Below, in pieces: positions 1 to 7,116 of a stretch of 10,189 nucleotides of DNA. Origin of the DNA: Gemmatimonadota bacterium (GTDB lineage: Bacteria > Gemmatimonadota > Gemmatimonadetes > Gemmatimonadales > Gemmatimonadaceae). Below the pieces are notes generated by a model, which was given only the letters and a program-made list of their open reading frames with translations, made no database searches and had not been told where the DNA came from. A program made the translations under genes and the position numbers. The stretch is from positions 1 to 10,189 of the forward strand of contig PLMM01000335.1 in the NCBI GenBank assembly GCA_003142495.1. The letters run 5' to 3'. Positions within the stretch are counted from its first letter, which is position 1, and each line of letters opens with the position of its first letter.

Positions 1-705
1 CTGCTGCCGCACGGCTACGAGGGGCAGGGCCCCGAGCACTCGAGCGCGCGTCTCGAGCGCTTTCTGCAGCTGTGCGCGGAGAACAACATGCGCGTCGCCT
101 ATCCATCAACGCCCGCGCAGTACTTCCACATCCTGCGGCGGCAGGCGCTCACCACGAGTCGTCGTCCGCTCGTGCTGATGCAGCCCAAGAGCTTGCTGCG
201 CCTGCCGCTCGCGGCGTCGCACCTCTCCGATCTCGTGGCCGGAAGCTTCCAGCCGGTGATCGACGATCCGATTGCATCGAAAAAGGCGGAGATGGTGCGC
301 CGTCTCGTGCTGTGCAGCGGCAAGATCTACTACGATCTGCTCGCGGGGATCGAAGCGAACGGCGGCAGCCGTGAGCACATTGCGATCGTGCGCGTCGATG
401 AGCTCTATCCGTGGCCGCACGAGGCGATCACCGCGGTGCTCGAGCGCTACTCGGATATCGACGAGGTCGTGTGGACGCAGGAAGAGCCGCGCAATATGGG
501 CGCGTGGAGCTTCGCCTCGCCGCGGCTGCGCGGCGCGGTGGGGAACGCGATGACGATCCGATACATCGGGCGTCCCGAGCGCGCAAGCCCGGCGGAAGGG
601 TACGCGGCGCCGCACGCGGAGCAGCAGGCGAAGCTCGTGGCTGAGACGCTTGCGCCGCTCGCGGCCAAGCGCGCGGGGGCACGTGCAACCTCTGCGGCGC
701 GCTGA
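1..705 (+). CDS. sucA: 2-oxoglutarate dehydrogenase E1 component, C-terminal part (5' truncated by window)
   Basis: E1 is the thiamine-diphosphate-dependent subunit of the cytoplasmic 2-oxoglutarate dehydrogenase complex. It decarboxylates 2-oxoglutarate and passes the succinyl group to the lipoyl domain of E2 in the TCA cycle. The reading frame is open from base 1 and ends at TGA 703-705, giving 234 residues without a start. The visible part is the end of the transketolase-like pyrimidine-binding domain plus the C-terminal domain. It closely follows remembered E. coli SucA: LLPHGYEGQGPEHSSARLER at the very start, then STPAQ, RRPLV, PKSLLR, CSGKIYYDL, IVRVDELYPWPH, WTQEEPRNMGAW and a final RYIGRPERASPAEGY. 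The missing N-terminal portion of about 700 residues should lie upstream. The E2 gene (sucB) often follows sucA, but here an unrelated deacetylase gene follows after 54 bases. An in-frame ATG at 88 is internal and not the start. Identification is secure; odhA or kgd would be equivalent names. Confidence 0.96.
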   Translation: MLPHGYEGQGPEHSSARLERFLQLCAENNMRVAYPSTPAQYFHILRRQALTTSRRPLVLMQPKSLLRLPLAASHLSDLVAGSFQPVIDDPIASKKAEMVRRLVLCSGKIYYDLLAGIEANGGSREHIAIVRVDELYPWPHEAITAVLERYSDIDEVVWTQEEPRNMGAWSFASPRLRGAVGNAMTIRYIGRPERASPAEGYAAPHAEQQAKLVAETLAPLAAKRAGARATSAAR

Positions 706-718
706 GCGTTAGGCACGT

Positions 719-763
719 ATGACGGCTGAAAACGCAATCGCCTGCTCGAACTCGTCCCCGTGA
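719..763 (+). other. possible 14-codon leader mini-ORF ahead of the deacetylase gene
   Basis: An ATG at 719 opens a 14-codon frame (MTAENAIACSNSSP) ending in TGA at 761-763. It has TAGG at 710-713, five bases before the ATG, a reasonable ribosome-binding site. Its stop overlaps the GTG start of the next gene at 760 in the arrangement GTGA, the same junction type seen between later genes of the cluster. The large gene itself has no visible purine-rich site before its GTG. The mini-ORF could therefore deliver ribosomes to the GTG by translational coupling. The peptide resembles nothing I recognise. In a GC-rich genome such a short frame can arise by chance, so this is only a candidate. Confidence 0.25.
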
Positions 764-3348
764 GGCTGCGAGCCGGGCTGTACGCCATCGCTGCACTCGC
801 CATTCTCGCGCCGCGCGCCTCGTTTGCTCAGGAGCGCGGCGCGACGGCGCTGGGAGACGCACTCGCCGGCCTTCCGGTGTCGGTGCGCGTTCTCGTGATC
901 GGCGCGCATCCCGACGACGAGGACAATCGATTGCTCACCTGGCTGGCGAAGGGGCGTCACGCGGACGTCGCGTATCTCTCGCTCACGCGCGGCGACGGCG
1001 GCCAGAATCTCATCGGCAACGAGCTCGGTGAAGCGCTCGGCGTGATTCGTACGGAGGAGCTGCTCGCGGCTCGACGCGTCGATGGCGCGCAGCAGTTCTT
1101 CACGCGCGCGTACGACTTCGGCTTCTCGAAGAGCGCGGCGGAAACTTTCACACACTGGCCGCACGACACGCTTCTCACGGACGTCGTGACGGTCGTGCGC
1201 GCGTTCAGGCCACAGATCATCATCGCGGTCTTCTCGGGGACGCCGCGCGACGGGCACGGGCATCACCAGGTGTCGGGAATTCTCGCGCGCGAAGCGTACG
1301 ACGCTGCGGGCGATGGCGCTAAGTTCCCGGCGAGCGCGACCAAGGGGCTCGCGCCGTGGACGCCGCTCAAGTTCTATCGCACGACCTCGTACTGGTCGGG
1401 CGCGGGAGCGACCTTCCACTACAACGCGGGCGAGTACAGCCCGTTGCTCGGACGGAGCTACGCGGAGATCGCGGCGGAGAGCCGGTCGCAGCATCAGTCG
1501 CAGGGGCAGGGGGGATTGCAGCGGAAGGGGTACATCCCGGGATCGGTGAAGCGCGAAGAATCGCGCGCGCCGGGTGCGCCGAAGGATCCGAGCAAGGAGA
1601 GCTCGATCTTCGATGGCGTCGACACGACGTATCGGAGACTGCGGGGCGAGGTGAGTGCGGCGCAGCGGACGCGGGTGGACTCGCTCGTGAAGGCGCTCGC
1701 GAAGCTCGACATGCGCCACGATCTCGCGCGACCAGATACGCTGCTTCCTGAGCTGTATCGCGCGAGCAGGCTTGCGCGTGCGCTATCGGATGGCGCGACT
1801 GGTGACGTGCAGGCGTCGCTCACCACGCTGCTTGACGGGCTTGGGCGAGCGGACGTGTTGGCGAGTGGCACCGCGATCGAGGCCACGGTGCCGCGCGAAG
1901 CGCTCGCCCTCGGCGACTCGATGCCAGCGACGATCACGGTGTACGATCGAAGGGCGGAGCCGGAAGACGCGCCGATGTCGCTGGTGATCGACTCGGTGAC
2001 GCTCGGCGGGAGCGCGATCTCGGCCTCGTCTGCTCCGATGAAGAAGAAAATCGCGCGCGACAGCTCCGCGACCTGGTCGCTCACGGTGCGCGCATCGGCG
2101 CTCACCGCACCGTGGTGGCTGACTCCACCGCGCACGACCGACCTCTTCGCATCCGCGGTGAGCACCGAAGACGCGGAGTCGACGGTGTCCGGCACCGCGT
2201 ACGCGAGCGTATATGGAGGCGGCAGAGAGATCATGCGCGCGCCGCTCGTGATGCGCGTCGCGAACCCCGCGCGCGGCGAGGAGCAGCGCCCGCTCGCGGT
2301 CGTCCCCGCGATCTCGGTGACGCTCGATGGCGCGGTTGGCTACGCTCGCGCCAACGCTCCGCTCGATCGCGAGCTGCGCGTCACCCTTCGCTCGGCGTAC
2401 CAATCACCGCGCGACGTGAGCGTGCGCCTCGATCTGCCGCAGGGGCTCCAGGCGGACACGCTCACGCGCAGCATCTCGCTCGCGGGAATGGGCGCCGCAC
2501 ACACGATCGCGTTCCGCGTGCGCGGCACGCTGGCGGCGGGCCGCCACACGATCACTGCGGTGGCCGAGAGTGGCGGGCAGGAGTTCAGCACCGGCTACAT
2601 CGCCATTCGCTACGATCACATCCGCCCGCAAACGATCGTTCGACCGGCGACGATGGCCATCGAGGCCGTCGATGCGCAGCTGCCGCACGGTGTGAGCGTC
2701 GCCTACGTGCAGGGCGTCGGCGACAACAGCGCGCCGATGCTCGCCGAGCTCGGCGTGCCGGTGACGGTGCTCGACGCGCACGGGCTCGCGGCGGCGGATC
2801 TCTCGCGCTTCACGGCGGTGGTGATAGGCACGCGCGCGTACGAGTCGGACCCGTCGCTCGCCGCGCAGAATGCGCGATTGTTCGAATGGGTGAGCAACGG
2901 CGGCACGATGGTGGTGCAGTACGGGCAGCGCGAGATGGCGCGGCCCGGGATGATGCCGTATCCGATCTCGCTCTCGTCCCCGGCGGCGCGCGTGACAGAT
3001 GAGGCGTCGCCGATCACGGTGCTCGCGCCGAACGATCCGCTGCTCGCCGCGCCGAATCGCATCACCGATGCGGACTGGCGCGGCTGGGTGCAGGACCGCG
3101 CGCTGTACATGCCGTCGACAATCGACTCGCACTATCAGACTGTGATCGCGACGAACGATCCCGGTGAGCCGCCGAATCCCGGCGGCATTTTGCGCGCGGC
3201 GCTGGGACGCGGCAGCTACATCTACACGACGCTCGCGTTCTTCCGGCAGCTTCCCGCGGGCGTCCCGGGTGCGGCGCGGCTGTTCGTGAATCTGCTCGGC
3301 CCGCCGATCGCGAGCTCGACGCCCGCGGCGCGCGCGGTGTCGCCGTGA
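760..3348 (+). CDS. Exported PIG-L/LmbE-family zinc deacetylase with large C-terminal extension
   Basis: An 862-residue protein. Residues 1-23 look like a Sec signal peptide (basic start, hydrophobic core, cleavage near SFA-QE), so it probably acts outside the cytoplasm. Residues about 41-250 are a PIG-L/LmbE domain. AHPDDE places H50, D52 and D53 where this family has a zinc-binding His, the general-base Asp and a zinc-binding Asp. A second motif, DGHGHHQ at 164-170, supplies H166 and H169 in HxxH spacing for the third metal ligand. Family members hydrolyse N-acetyl groups, usually on N-acetylglucosamine derivatives. The remaining 600 residues include beta-rich stretches (about 380-620, NEW3/Ig-like in character) and an alpha/beta C-terminal domain (about 640-850) resembling a glutamine-amidotransferase-like fold without a visible catalytic Cys. 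Typical single-domain family members are 230-300 residues. GTG 760 is the only sensible start: the frame has a stop at 727 and the signal peptide begins here. Its stop overlaps the next start. Substrate unknown. Confidence 0.88.
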   Translation: MRLRAGLYAIAALAILAPRASFAQERGATALGDALAGLPVSVRVLVIGAHPDDEDNRLLTWLAKGRHADVAYLSLTRGDGGQNLIGNELGEALGVIRTEELLAARRVDGAQQFFTRAYDFGFSKSAAETFTHWPHDTLLTDVVTVVRAFRPQIIIAVFSGTPRDGHGHHQVSGILAREAYDAAGDGAKFPASATKGLAPWTPLKFYRTTSYWSGAGATFHYNAGEYSPLLGRSYAEIAAESRSQHQSQGQGGLQRKGYIPGSVKREESRAPGAPKDPSKESSIFDGVDTTYRRLRGEVSAAQRTRVDSLVKALAKLDMRHDLARPDTLLPELYRASRLARALSDGATGDVQASLTTLLDGLGRADVLASGTAIEATVPREALALGDSMPATITVYDRRAEPEDAPMSLVIDSVTLGGSAISASSAPMKKKIARDSSATWSLTVRASALTAPWWLTPPRTTDLFASAVSTEDAESTVSGTAYASVYGGGREIMRAPLVMRVANPARGEEQRPLAVVPAISVTLDGAVGYARANAPLDRELRVTLRSAYQSPRDVSVRLDLPQGLQADTLTRSISLAGMGAAHTIAFRVRGTLAAGRHTITAVAESGGQEFSTGYIAIRYDHIRPQTIVRPATMAIEAVDAQLPHGVSVAYVQGVGDNSAPMLAELGVPVTVLDAHGLAAADLSRFTAVVIGTRAYESDPSLAAQNARLFEWVSNGGTMVVQYGQREMARPGMMPYPISLSSPAARVTDEASPITVLAPNDPLLAAPNRITDADWRGWVQDRALYMPSTIDSHYQTVIATNDPGEPPNPGGILRAALGRGSYIYTTLAFFRQLPAGVPGAARLFVNLLGPPIASSTPAARAVSP

Positions 3349-4391
3349 GCGTCGCGCTGCGCATGCGTCGCGGGCTCGCGTGCGCATCGGTGGTGGCGCT
3401 CGCCGCGTGCGGCGGCGACGGACGCACCGTGCTCACCGTTTACTCGCCGCACGGGAAGGATCTCCTCGAGTACTACGAGGCCGGCTTCGAGAAGGCACAT
3501 CCCACCGTCGACGTGCAGTGGGTGGACATGGGCTCGCAGGACGTGCTCGACCGTCTGCGCAGCGAGGCCGCGAACCCGCAGGCCGATGTCTGGTTCGGCG
3601 CGCCGACCGAGGTGTTCGATCGCGCGGCCGCGGCGGGGCTGCTCGCGCCGTACAAGCCGACGTGGGCCGGAGTCGTTCCGCCCGAGGCGAAGGGCGGCTC
3701 CGATCTCTGGTACGGCACCTATCTCACTCCCGAGGTCATCGCGTACAACAGCGACGCGATCGCCGCGGCCGATGCGCCGAAGGATTGGGACGACGTGCTC
3801 GATCCGAAGTGGAAGGGGAAGGTCATCATTCGGGATCCGCTGCCGAGTGGGAGCATGCGCGCGATTTTCGGCGCGATGATCGTGCGTGGAATGGGCACCT
3901 CGGGCACGCCCGACTCCGGCTACGCGTGGCTCAGGCATCTCGATGCGAGCACGAAGGAGTACGCGCTCGATCCCGGTGTGCTGTACCAGAAACTTGGACG
4001 CCAGGAGGGGCTGATCTCACTCTACGATATGCCCGACATCGCGTCGCTGCGCGGCCGCTTCAAGATCCCCGTGCAGTACGTCATTCCTTCGAGCGGTACG
4101 CCGGTGCTCGTCGATGCGATCGCGATCGTGAAGGGAACGAAGCACGCCGATCTCGCGCAGCAGTTAAACGAGTTCGTGACGACGCCTGCCGCGCTCGAGG
4201 AGGCATCGAACAAGTTCTACCGCATCCCCGCGCGCAGCGACATTCCGCTCGACTCGCTCCCGCAGTGGGTGCGCGACGCGAAGACGAAGATCAAGCCGAT
4301 GCCGCTCGACCGCGCGCTGCTCGCGAAGCATCTCGACGAGTGGATGCGCTACTGGGATTCGAACATCCGCAACCGCAGCAAGAAGAGCTGA
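3345..4391 (+). CDS. ABC transporter solute-binding lipoprotein (extracellular solute-binding protein family 1, FbpA-like)
   Basis: This 348-residue protein is the binding component of the importer encoded by the next two genes. The N-terminus has a basic start, a hydrophobic stretch and lipobox LAAC with C22 as the lipidated residue, followed by GG. It is thus membrane-anchored on the outer face of the cytoplasmic membrane. The mature part begins with a typical cluster-D beta strand (TVYSPHGKDLLEYYEAGFEK) and includes NPQADVWFG (78-85), AYNSD (133-137), DPKWKGKV (153-160) and DPLPSGS (164-170). These are hallmarks of the Fe3+/thiamine/aminoethylphosphonate-type binding proteins. The YY pair that binds iron in classical FbpA is not evident; the likely equivalent position reads Y227-D228. 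The ligand is therefore open. GTG 3345 overlaps the previous stop as GTGA; an ATG at 3363 (M7) would also leave an intact lipoprotein signal and is a real alternative. The 3' end overlaps the ATPase start by one base. Confidence 0.88.
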   Translation: MSVALRMRRGLACASVVALAACGGDGRTVLTVYSPHGKDLLEYYEAGFEKAHPTVDVQWVDMGSQDVLDRLRSEAANPQADVWFGAPTEVFDRAAAAGLLAPYKPTWAGVVPPEAKGGSDLWYGTYLTPEVIAYNSDAIAAADAPKDWDDVLDPKWKGKVIIRDPLPSGSMRAIFGAMIVRGMGTSGTPDSGYAWLRHLDASTKEYALDPGVLYQKLGRQEGLISLYDMPDIASLRGRFKIPVQYVIPSSGTPVLVDAIAIVKGTKHADLAQQLNEFVTTPAALEEASNKFYRIPARSDIPLDSLPQWVRDAKTKIKPMPLDRALLAKHLDEWMRYWDSNIRNRSKKS

Positions 4392-5443
4392 TGGCCGGCG
4401 CGGCGCGGCTCTCCCTCGACAAGCTCACGCGCCGCTTCAGGGACAAGCTCGCTGTCGACGCGCTGTCTCTCGAGATCGCGAGCGGCGAGCTCGTGGCGCT
4501 CATGGGCGCGAGCGGCTCGGGGAAGACGACGACGCTGCGCATGGTCGCGGGCTACGAGCCGCCGGATTCCGGGCGCGTGTGGCTCGAGGGGAAGGACATC
4601 ACGGCGCGCGCGCCGCGCGTGCGCGGCTTCGGGATGGTCTTTCAGCATTACGCCCTCTTCCCGCACATGACGGTTGGGCAGAACGTCGCCTTCGGCCTCG
4701 AGGCGCGCGGCGTCTCGAAGGCGGAGCGGAGCGCGCGCGCCGCGACCGCGCTCGCGAATGTGGACCTCGATGGGGCATCGCCGCGCGCGATCCAGTCGCT
4801 CTCGGGCGGCGAGCAGCAGCGCGTCGCGCTCGCGCGCGCGCTCGTGATCGAGCCGCCGGTGCTGCTGCTCGACGAGCCGCTCTCGAATCTCGATCCGAAC
4901 TTGCGCCGCAGCACGCGCAACGAGCTCCGCGCCACGCTGCGCCGGCTCGGCCTTACCGCGCTCTTCGTGACGCACGATCAGGAGGACGCGTTCGCGGTGG
5001 CCGATCGCGTCGCGCTGATGGAGAATGGCCGGCTGCTGCAGGTGGGTGCGCCGGAGGAGCTGCACGACAATCCGGTGTCGCGCTCGGTGGCGGAGTTCAT
5101 CGGGCGGGCGACGTTTGTCCCCGGCGACTACGATGGCAAGTCGGTGACGGTGCACGTTGCGGGAACGGCGACGACGCTCGCCGCGCGCGCGCCCTCGACG
5201 CTCGGGCCGGAGCGCAACGTACTCGCCGTGCTTCGCCCCGACGCCCTCGCCTTCGTGAAGAACGGCTCCGGGTGGCCCGGCGTCGTCACCGATCGCCGCT
5301 TCGCCGGCACGCAGCTCGTCTATCGCGTGCGCGTCGATAGCGAAACCGAGGTCGAGCTGCAGAGCACCGACCGTGATGTGCGCGAGGGCGACAAGGTCTC
5401 GGTGCGCGTGGTGCGCGAGCCCGTGTCCGTGGTGGCGACATGA
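4391..5443 (+). CDS. ABC transporter ATP-binding protein (FbpC/PotA-type, MOI/CUT1 family)
   Basis: A 350-residue cytoplasmic ATPase that powers the adjacent importer as a homodimer. All nucleotide-binding motifs are intact: Walker A GASGSGKTT (39-47), Q-loop Q85 in VFQHYALFPHMTV, signature LSGGEQQR (137-144), Walker B VLLLDEP (157-163), D-loop SNLD (165-168) and switch histidine H195 in VTHDQEDA. The roughly 110 residues after the ATPase core end in a TOBE-type beta domain (about 275-350), the usual architecture and length for FbpC, PotA, CysA and ThiQ-like relatives with a regulatory tail. The start ATG at 4391 shares its A with the TGA of the binding-protein gene (TGATG), and AGAAGAG just upstream can serve as a weak ribosome-binding site. 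The same frame stays open far upstream, but that part lies antiphase over the binding-protein gene and is not coding. Its 3' end overlaps the permease start as ATGA. Confidence 0.94.
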   Translation: MAGAARLSLDKLTRRFRDKLAVDALSLEIASGELVALMGASGSGKTTTLRMVAGYEPPDSGRVWLEGKDITARAPRVRGFGMVFQHYALFPHMTVGQNVAFGLEARGVSKAERSARAATALANVDLDGASPRAIQSLSGGEQQRVALARALVIEPPVLLLDEPLSNLDPNLRRSTRNELRATLRRLGLTALFVTHDQEDAFAVADRVALMENGRLLQVGAPEELHDNPVSRSVAEFIGRATFVPGDYDGKSVTVHVAGTATTLAARAPSTLGPERNVLAVLRPDALAFVKNGSGWPGVVTDRRFAGTQLVYRVRVDSETEVELQSTDRDVREGDKVSVRVVREPVSVVAT

Positions 5444-7116
5444 AGGTGAAGGCGGACCAGCGCGTCTCGTGGGCACTCGCGACTCCCGTGCTCGCGCTGC
5501 TGCTTTGGAGCGTCGTCTATCCCAACGTCACGATCATCGCCGGCTCCTTCGCGCACGGACTCGGCTACTGGCGCGACTTCGCCAACAGCCCGAGCGATCG
5601 CGAGGCGCTGTGGACGACGCTCGTCGTCTCTGTCGGCTCCGTGATCGGCGCGGCCGCCGTCGGGCTGCCGCTCGCCTTCGTGTTGAGCCGAGTGGATTTT
5701 CGCGGACGGAGATTCTTGCAGGCGGTGGCGACGCTTCCGGCTGCGCTGCCGCCGCTGGTCGGCGTCATCGCATTTTTGTTTTTGTACGGGGAGAGCGGCG
5801 TCGTCACGCGAGCCGTTCAGCGGGCGCTCCACCTGTCCGAACCACCGTGGCGCCTCACGGGAATCTGGGCGATCATCTTCGTGCATGCCTACACGATGTA
5901 CGTCTACGTCTTCCTCTTCGTCTCGGCCGGCCTCGAGCGCCTCGACGGCACCCTCGACGAGGCTGCCGCGGGGCTTGGCGCCTCCACTGCGTTTCGCCTG
6001 CGCAAGGTGACGCTGCCGCTCGTCACGCCGGCGCTTGCGGGCTCGATGCTCCTCGTGTTCATGAGCGCGCTCGGCTCGTTCTCCGCGCCGTACATCTTCG
6101 GCGGCGGGTTGCGAGTGCTGTCGACGCAGATCGTCGCGTCGAAGCTCAATGGCGCGATGGGAATGGCGTACGTCGAGACGACGGTGCTCGCCATCACGGC
6201 GATCGCGGCGCTGTTGCTCCTCCGCTGGTTCGAGCGCCGCCGCTCGTACGCGGTCACGGGGAAGGGGAGCAACACGCGCATCTCGCTGCGCGGGCCGATG
6301 GCGCGACTCGCTCCCTTTCTCGCCGCCTCGCTCGTGTTCGTGCTCGTGCTTCCGCACGCGATGATCGTGCTCGTCGCTTTCGCGCGCGATGGCGCGTGGA
6401 CGACACAGGTGCTCCCGCCGGAGTACACGCTCGACAACTTCAAGCGCCTCGCCACCGATCCGCAGCTCTGGTTGCCGGTGCGCAACTCCATCTCGATGGC
6501 GGCGCTCGCGACTGCCCTGAACATCGTCGTCTGCTTCGTCGCCGCGTATCTGCTCGTGCGCCGGCGCTTCGCCGGGCGCGGGCTGCTGCAGCTCCTCGTC
6601 GTGCTGCCGTGGGCGATTCCGGCGACCGCGATCGCGATCGGTCTCGCGTCAACCTTCGATCGCTCGGCGCCCGCGCAGCTGCGCGTGCTGCTCGTCGGCA
6701 CCTTCTGGATTCTGCCGCTGGCGTACTTCGTGCGCGGCATCCCGCTCGTGACCAGCGCCGTCGAGAGCTCCCTTCGCCAAATGGATCCATCGCTCGAGGA
6801 CGCCGCGCGCGGACTCGGCGCCAGCTGGTTGCTCGCGATGCGTCGCGTCGTGATCCCCGCGGCGCGCCCCGGACTCGCCGCGGGCGCGACGCTCGCGGCG
6901 ATCACCGCCGTCGGCGAGTTCGTCGCGTCGATCGTGCTGTACACGCACGCCAACCGCCCGATCTCGATGGAGATTCTCGCGCAGCTCCGCAACCTCTCCT
7001 TCGGCACCGCGGCCGCATATAGCGTGCTGCTCATCCTCATCGTGTTGCTCATCACCGTCGCCGCGCGCCTGCTCGGCGGACGCCCCGAGCGCGTGGAGAC
7101 CATACCAACCGCATGA
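5440..7116 (+). CDS. ABC transporter permease with two fused transmembrane domains (FbpB/ThiP-like)
   Basis: A 558-residue integral membrane protein forming the whole translocation channel in one chain. It contains two homologous permease halves, each with about six hydrophobic segments (roughly residues 11-37, 60-83, 92-117, 141-165, 195-220 and 245-262, then a second set from about 288 to 545). Each half carries an EAA loop, the coupling helix that docks on the ATPase: LDEAAAGLGAS...LPLVTP (172-196) and LEDAARGLGAS...IPAARP (452-477). Fused permeases of this length are typical of ferric-iron (FbpB/SfuB/HitB), thiamine (ThiP) and some phosphonate importers, whereas most relatives of this superfamily use two separate permeases. 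That matches a single ATPase and a single binding protein here. The start ATG overlaps the ATPase stop (ATGA) and the 3' end overlaps the oxidoreductase start in the same way, so the stoichiometry is probably set by translational coupling. Confidence 0.93.
   Translation: MKVKADQRVSWALATPVLALLLWSVVYPNVTIIAGSFAHGLGYWRDFANSPSDREALWTTLVVSVGSVIGAAAVGLPLAFVLSRVDFRGRRFLQAVATLPAALPPLVGVIAFLFLYGESGVVTRAVQRALHLSEPPWRLTGIWAIIFVHAYTMYVYVFLFVSAGLERLDGTLDEAAAGLGASTAFRLRKVTLPLVTPALAGSMLLVFMSALGSFSAPYIFGGGLRVLSTQIVASKLNGAMGMAYVETTVLAITAIAALLLLRWFERRRSYAVTGKGSNTRISLRGPMARLAPFLAASLVFVLVLPHAMIVLVAFARDGAWTTQVLPPEYTLDNFKRLATDPQLWLPVRNSISMAALATALNIVVCFVAAYLLVRRRFAGRGLLQLLVVLPWAIPATAIAIGLASTFDRSAPAQLRVLLVGTFWILPLAYFVRGIPLVTSAVESSLRQMDPSLEDAARGLGASWLLAMRRVVIPAARPGLAAGATLAAITAVGEFVASIVLYTHANRPISMEILAQLRNLSFGTAAAYSVLLILIVLLITVAARLLGGRPERVETIPTA

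Noticed and set aside
709..1719. Long antisense open frame of 336 codons opposite the deacetylase gene
   Set aside because: Its translation is Arg/Ala-rich low-complexity sequence with no family resemblance, as expected for the reverse frame of GC-rich coding DNA; the sense frame has clear PIG-L motifs.
3380..4390. In-frame upstream extension of the ATPase that would give a 687-residue fusion
   Set aside because: The extension is Arg-rich and runs antiphase across the solute-binding protein gene; the ATPase family begins right after ATG 4391.
4349..5476. Antisense open frame of 375 codons opposite the ABC ATPase gene
   Set aside because: Arg/His-rich composition and complete overlap with an ATPase whose motifs are all intact.
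5320..6357. Antisense open frame of 345 codons opposite the permease gene
   Set aside because: Highly charged, Glu/Arg-rich shadow of a hydrophobic gene; no recognisable domain.
5373..7022. 549-codon same-strand frame inside the permease gene
   Set aside because: Arg/Ala-rich out-of-frame shadow; the overlapping frame has two EAA loops and hydrophobic segments of a real permease.
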